Shown: one piece after another, positions 58,481 through 64,000 of the stretch
How the letters are laid out: every line of letters begins with the position of its first letter
How positions within the stretch are numbered: position 1 is the first letter of the stretch
Source of the DNA: Gnetum montanum
Taxonomy: Eukaryota; Streptophyta; Gnetopsida; Gnetales; Gnetaceae
Reading direction: 5' to 3'
Assembly (NCBI GenBank): GCA_015680685.1
Contig: MNCI01008953.1
Coordinates: 302,733-366,732, forward strand
DNA: 64,000 bases
Notes under the pieces: model-generated
Seen by the model: only the letters and a program-made list of their open reading frames with translations
The model's database searches: none
What the model was told of the DNA's origin: nothing
Program-made: the position numbers and the translations under genes

Positions 58481-60114
58481 TGTAATGATTGAAAACATTG
58501 ATGACTAGAACACCGAGGTTCATAGGCACATAGCCTAACCTTGAGTCTATGTGAGGGCCTACTGGTGGTAGAGATAGGGTGCCCTCGATGGTCTTGTCAA
58601 TCAAACAAGGACTTACCAGAGGTACCTAGGGTGCAGTGTGGTTAGTGACAATGCTGATGCAAAATGGTACTAAGTGTTTGAGTAATGTCAATGGTGTCAA
58701 TGGGGTCAACTGTAGTCAAGAGTTTCAACAAAAATAAGAATTTCAATGTGTAGGGACCACTATCCAAGCATAGTTTTAGGCATGACTATGTGATGAAATA
58801 GTGGAAAATGCAAATAAAATGCTAAAAATGCAAAGAAATAGAGAGAGAAAAAATGAAACACCATCTCAAATGGGGTTGAGCATAGTTAACACCAAAAGGG
58901 GTTAGAAGGTACATGGTGTTTAATAGGCATAGTGGACAACGTAGTCACAGTCACAGTCACCAAGGTGTATGTGTCTGCTAGGTTGGCTGTAGTGGTGTAC
59001 CATTGACTATAGTGTTCTGGTGGGCTGTGATGTGCTGCAGTGGTCTACAACTTCACCAATATACCTTTGCTTCTCTCCCAAGCACTTCTTAAGTTTTCCA
59101 AGTCTTTGGTTTGCTAATCCTTAAATTTTCCAACCCTGAAAACATTGAAGGCATGGGTATTTATAGGCTGAGGATTAGCAGAAGATGCAGGATGGTTGCC
59201 ATGTGGTAGAGGGGATGGTTGGGACTATGCTATCGCCCAACTATACTTTCCATTAAGGTTGGTGGTGTTGTGTTTTGTTGTGCTTTGCAAGACTCTATGA
59301 GACGGTGAGACTATGACTACGCTACAAATTGTGTGTGCATGTGCCAAGAGGATCACAAGGTACTCAAAAAAATGAAAATTTGAAGATTATGCTCCAAGAG
59401 TATGCTCTCCACTATCTTGCATGGGGTAGAGCATAGTTATAATTTTGGGGATAATAGAAGATATAAAAGAGATGCACTTTGCTAACTATGCTTACCGAAG
59501 ATGAGTCAAAGCTAAGTTGAGTAGTGTTGCTAGGTTGTGGAGGCTACTGGAGGCCATTTTGGTTGACTATGCTTGACTATGCTCTAGACTGTGGGAGAGC
59601 ATAGTCCCACATCTAGAAATTATTATAAAAAAAATGGCTATGTGCTGACTATGCTCTTCACTAGAGGTTGACTACACTTCAAACTGAGGTTGAGCATAGT
59701 CTCAACACTTGGACAAAATTGCAAAAATTAGCTTTTGAGCTAATTACACTTTCCAGTAGGCTAACTACGCTTTAGGGTAGTGGAGAGTGTAGTCCTAGCA
59801 CTTAGAAAAAATTGTAGCAACTGGCTTTGTGGTGACACTTAGAAAAAATTGCAAAGCTAGCTTTTGTGTTGACTACACTCTCCACAAGAGGTTGACTATG
59901 CTCTAGGGTAGTGGAGAGCATAGTCCCAAAACTTAGAGAAATTTGCAGCTTTTGGCTTCATGATGACACTTAAAAAAAATTGCAAAACTGGCCTTTGTGT
60001 TAACTTTGCTTTTTACTAGAGGCTAACTACGCTCTTAATTGAGGTCAAGTGTAGTCTAAACACTTAGCCAAATTTGTAATCGAGATGTTGTAGTCCAAAT
60101 TTGGTGGTGTTTCA
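58481..60114 (-). repeat. 3' LTR of element D
   Basis: 1634 bp, TGTAATGATTG to TGTTTCA. It shares the terminal blocks, the gggtatttatagg TATA box (59156-59167, minus) and the overall layout with the A LTR, but has its own hairpin motif. Confidence 0.85.
59280..60070. repeat. hairpin array in the D LTR (U3)
   Basis: About six inverted repeats of GACTATGCTC/GAGCATAGTC. The clearest is 59894-59904 with 59915-59925, perfect 11-base arms and a 10-base loop. Others lie near 59.57, 59.65, 59.75 and 60.02 kb in a loose ~100 bp repeat. Confidence 0.85.
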
Positions 60115-60168
60115 TTGGCTTCTCTTTGTTGATGTCTAGAGGAGTGACCCAAGAGACATTAACAAAGA
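60115..60168 (-). promoter_or_regulatory. polypurine tract and stem-loop of D
   Basis: In the element's sense, aacaaagagaagccaa precedes the TG of the LTR. Arms at 60123-60137 and 60154-60168 pair at 14 of 15 positions. Same place and shape as in A and B. Confidence 0.85.
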
Positions 60169-61499
60169 ATAGCAAAACACCACAATAGGCTTGGCACAAG
60201 CATTGCTATTTAGTACAAGATCCAATGTCGATGCACCATGCTCAAGAGTGTTGTAGATAGTGGTATGCTAAATGAAAAGTTTGAGGTGGGAGTAAAAGGT
60301 GTAGGTGATGTGTGAGAGGTAAAAGGGAAGATGAAGTGTAAATAAGATGTTATAGTGCAAGGACTTCATGGCTGATGATGCCCATGACAACATAGTGGCT
60401 TGCCCTTCAAAATGTTGACCTCTTGTTAGAGTGCTTGTGAGAGAGTCAAGGTGTAGATTTAGGGCTAGGCTGATTGCGGAATTGCAACATTGCTGGGCTG
60501 CATGGGAACTTGCTCTGTCCCTTTTTCTTTTTCTTTTTTGTTTATTTTTTTGGAATGCTTACTACATAGTGAGATGCTTCCCATTGAGTGAATTGTGTAT
60601 CACTAGATGGGCTTTGCTTCACCATTGATGAAATGACATGATTCTTGTATGACAAGTGTTTCATCCCTAGGATAACTTATCTTACATCTACTTAGGCTTT
60701 GACTAGCCAATAGAGTCTTTCCATAGGATGACTTATGTTACATCCAACTTGGGAAGCTTGGTGTTTGATGAGACATGTGAAGAGGGTGCCATGCTATCAT
60801 AGCATGTGAGCATCCAAGAGGGTTTTCAATCTTGGCTATGTGGGGAATGAGAGGGTATTGGAATGTGGGAGTGGATGTGGGTTGGCTACAATAGGATAGG
60901 GGGGATGTGCACTCTTGAGATGCTCTACTAGTTCAATTATGCACATCTGAGTGCTATGCTAACTTGCTTCTATGATGAGATGAACCTTTGCACAATGACT
61001 CAAGGTTTTGTCCTACAAAGAAACTTTGAGAAGATAGAAAAACCACACAACACAAAATGCAAATAAAAGGTAGGAGGTGTAGATGCTGTAAGTGCTCCAA
61101 AGGTTGCACTAATGGAAAGAGTTCAAAAGCTAGCAAAATGATAAGGGGCCAAGATGTTGTTAGTGCTTCAAAGGCTACATCAGCGGTAAGAGCTCAAAAG
61201 CTAGTAAAATGGCAAGGGGCCAATATGTTGCAAGTGCTCCAAGGCTGTTCTTGTGACAAGTGCTCCAAAGGCTATGCTTGTGACAAGTGCTCAAAAGCCA
61301 ACAAAATGGTAAGGGTTCAAGATGCTAAAAGTGCTTCAAAGGTTACACCAATGACAAGTGCTCCATTCTAAAGCTGTAGCATGCTTGCCTACATGATGTA
61401 GAAGAGGGGCAAGGTTTATGCTTACTTGCTTGCTTGCAAGAGGATGGAGGGAATTATTAGTGGCTGATCGTGAACCTTGTTCAAGGTTTTGGTAGATCA
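60169..61499. other. 3' spacer of D with ~70 bp tandem repeats
   Basis: No gene. At 61078-61370 about four ~70 bp units (aagtgctccaaaggtt, caaaagctagcaaaatg) form a tandem array. A 104-codon Cys/Lys/Ser-rich ORF that spans it only reflects the repeats. Confidence 0.7.
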
Positions 61500-61935
61500 T
61501 GGCCTTACTAGTTTAAGGTCCTAGTAGACCATGAACCTAGTTTAAGCTCCTAGAAAACCATGCTATGCTATTTTATAGTCTTGGTAGATGCATTATGCTA
61601 GTTTAACATTGTGACCTAAGGACAAATGTTGTGCCAATTTAACATCATAGTGGATAGATGTAATGCTAGTTTAGTGTTGTAGCAGATGAGCTACTGTGCT
61701 AGATTAGCATCATAGTGAATAAGTGCTATGCCAGTTTAGCATTGTAGCAGACATAATATGCCAATTTAACATCATAGCAGGTGAGTTGTGCTATGCCAAT
61801 TTAGCATCATAGTGGACAAGTGCTGTGCCAATTTAGCATCATATTGGATGAGTGTTATGCCAATTTAGCATCATAGAAGATGTACTACACTAGTTTAACA
61901 TCATAAAAGATGAATGCTTACCTTGTTAGATTGAT
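61500..61935 (-). repeat. ~30 bp repeat block of D
   Basis: Copies of the AGTTTAGCATCATAGCAGA type unit, the counterpart of A's block at 15985-16412, directly downstream of the integrase end. Confidence 0.85.
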
Positions 61936-61979
61936 GTATAGCACTGCATGTTAGATATAGTACAACCTTAAGTATGAAT

Positions 61980-63985
61980 GATTCATTGGATTGACAAACT
62001 TATTTCTATTCTAATTAGTGAGGTTGAATGCTCCATTCTTGTAGGCCTTAGTAACTAGGAAAGGCCCTTCCCAATTAGCTAAGAATTTATTTGTGATTTT
62101 GTGAACAATTTTGAGGACTAGGTCCCTTTTCTTGATCAGGTGCTAATGTTGGTTATGATAGTGCTTTTGTCATTACTTTTCTTGGTACCATTCAATGCCA
62201 TCAAGCATGCACATGTGCTCCTCTTCTATTGAGTTAAGTTCTATGGTTCTCAACTCATTATTTTTACCTTCATTGACGAAGTTTGAGAGGATTATCTAGA
62301 GCAATGGAACCTACTATTCAAGTGGCAGTATTCCTTCAAACTCATAAATGAGGCTATAAGACATCATATCTATTGTTATTCAGTGTGTTGTATGGTTGGA
62401 CCAAAGTGCATAGACTAGTTGGTCATGCCATCATTGTTTGTTGTTGCTTAGCATTTTCTTGAGAAGGTTCACAATGATCTTGTTAGTGGCCTTTACTTGG
62501 CCATTTGCCTAAGGGTAGTATCGTGATGAAAAGGAATGCTTGATGCCAAAGCACTCACAAAAGGCTTTAGTTTTGGCATTGCTAAACTATCGTCCATTAT
62601 TTGTTACTATGGCCATGGGTATGTCGAAATAGGTCACTATGTTATCTAACATGAATTTGCAAACCTATTGCAATGTCATCTTTCTAAGGAAAATAGCCTC
62701 AACCCATTTGGTGAAATACTTAGTTGTGATTATTATGAAGCTATGCCCTACACAGGACTTAGGCATTATAGGTCTAGTGATGTCCAAGCCCCAACATTAG
62801 AACAACCATGTGATTTGCATTGTATGAAATTCAATTGGTGGCATGTGCATTATGTTGCCATGTTATTGATAAATGTTTCATATTTTGACCTTTGAGACAT
62901 AATTGTTCTCCATGTAAGGCCAATAATAGCCTAGTTGTATGATTTTTATTGCCATTGCCTATGTGGCCTCTACACAGTCCCTTATGGACTTGCTCAACAA
63001 TTGTTTGCACTTCACTATTGCTTATGTAGGTTAGGAGCATGCCATCGTAGGATCTATGACATAACATGTTATCACCTATGATGATGTACTATCACAAAAA
63101 TTTATGTACTACATATTTTTGTGCAGTAGTCAAATGTTGTGAAGGATCACCCTGTAGAAGGTATGCCTTGATGTCATCATACCACTCTCCTACATGGGTT
63201 GTGCTTACTGTGGCTATGGATGCAACATTGGAAATTAGGGTGATAGGCATAGTGTAATCTACCATGAGGTAGGAAATGCATGGACCATGTTAGGTGTGAT
63301 GATAAGGGCTAATGTTGCTAGTGCATCGACAATGGCATTTTCATTTAAGGGATATGCTAAACATTAATAGTTGTAAAGTGTTGAAGTAGATGCTTTGCCA
63401 GGTCACAGTGAGGTTGTAGATGTTGTGCCTTATAAGCATAAAAATCTATCACTTGGTTGACCACTAGTTGTGAGTCACCTTGAATCACTATGTGTTAGAT
63501 ACCTAGGTCGCATGCTGCAAGGATAACTTGGAGGAGACCTTCATACTACACCATATTGTTAGTGCATGGAAATGCAAAATGATATTTGAAGGATCGGATC
63601 TCCCTAGAGGGAAACATGATGATGGCAGTGGTGCTACCTCCTTGGGAGGTTGAAGCTTTGTTGAAATGTAAGAGTACCTCATAGTTGTTGGGCACTTGGT
63701 TAACAGTACTAACATGCTTGTTCGAGAATTCAGCATCTATTCGTCAACTAGTAAAACTATAAGTTGTGCCACCATAGCTTAGGCTTTTGTTGAGGCTTGT
63801 GCAATGTAATGTAGGTCAAACTCCATTATTATTACTTTCCACTGTGTAGTGTGACTATTTTCATAGATATTTGTCATTATGGCTTGGAGTACATTGTTTT
63901 TGCAAATGATATTAACTTGACATTTGAAGAGGTAATGCTTCCACTTCTTGAGTGAGAAGACTAGGGCAAGGTAGTGCTTTTTCAC
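61980..63985 (-). pseudogene. element D gypsy RNase H, aRH and integrase
   Basis: Gypsy RNase H at 63779-63985 (KKHYLALVFSLKKWKHYL, close to A's KRNYLALVFALKKWRHYL type). The aRH is at 63.26-63.7 kb with CTNNMV, YEGLL and IQGDSQLVVNQV, so the acidic motifs are partly kept. Integrase zinc finger at 62831-63067 (EQVHKGLCRGHIG), core and C-terminal part down to about 61.98 kb. Many stops. The order gRH-aRH-IN is the standard Tat order. Confidence 0.82.
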
Positions 63986-64000
63986 ATCATTGTATTTTTC

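Larger units (their letters stand above)
58481..64000 (-). mobile_element. element D: Tat-type gypsy, A relative, runs off the window
   Basis: Minus-strand element inserted in the protease/gag side of C. The window holds its 3' LTR (58481-60114), PPT hairpin, 3' spacer, repeat block, integrase, aRH and gypsy RNase H; RT, gag and the 5' LTR lie beyond 64000. The order is the same as in A. The left flank tgtag (58476-58480) is the expected target duplication, but the right copy is outside. Confidence 0.85.

Noticed and set aside
61057-61371. Cys-rich 104-codon ORF resembling a small secreted peptide
   Set aside because: It lies on a ~70 bp tandem repeat, has no signal peptide, and the Cys pattern only repeats the DNA unit.

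Overview
The window is gene-poor plant nuclear DNA built almost entirely from nested Ty3/gypsy LTR retrotransposons. Plant origin is supported by Tat-type features: two RNase H domains, GH-type gag zinc knuckles, a YVDD-type reverse transcriptase, LTRs of 1.6-3 kb, and introns in an internal gene. Heavy nesting and long LTRs suggest a large genome, perhaps a conifer, but the species cannot be fixed from the sequence. I see no ordinary host gene, tRNA, rRNA or CRISPR array.

Layout, oldest to youngest. (1) 1-3.9 kb is AT-rich with no gene; 3.9-9.6 kb holds a decayed minus-strand coiled-coil coding region whose end is tandemly duplicated in two ~2.2 kb units. (2) Element C is a minus-strand gypsy pol, split into its right part (protease, RT, RNase H, integrase zinc finger; 55319-58480) and left part (integrase core; 11930-12820). 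(3) Element A (12821-55313, minus) is inserted in C. It has 1.8 kb LTRs, a perfect 5 bp target duplication (ccttg), a PBS, gag-PR at 49.6-53.2 kb and RT-gRH-aRH-IN at 16.4-19.6 kb. Between PR and RT lies an opposite-strand, intron-containing gene (20.5-22.3 and 46.2-49.0 kb). (4) E, a solo A-family LTR (22269-23008 plus 45146-46209), interrupts that gene. (5) Element B (23009-45140, plus, target duplication atgtc) is inserted in E; it carries gag and protease but no RT or integrase. (6) Element X (28213-39846, minus) is inserted in B and is the youngest, with LTRs about 2% different where I counted. (7) Element D (58481 to beyond the window, minus), an A relative, is inserted in C.

The most interesting items are these. 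X has an archaeal-type RNase H between protease and RT instead of after the RT-RNase H, while A in the same window shows the usual Tat order. X's gag-pol is a single frame broken only by three TAA codons, and X has an extra 3' ORF. A stem-loop with compensatory base changes abuts the polypurine tract in A, B and D. The U3 regions of A/E, B and D each carry arrays of hairpins with unrelated, family-specific sequences. A also carries the antisense spliced gene.

Apart from X pol, nearly every coding region is broken by stops. The functional picture is of a decayed transposon bed, with X the only recently active copy. Divergences and domain calls are by eye; no search was run.
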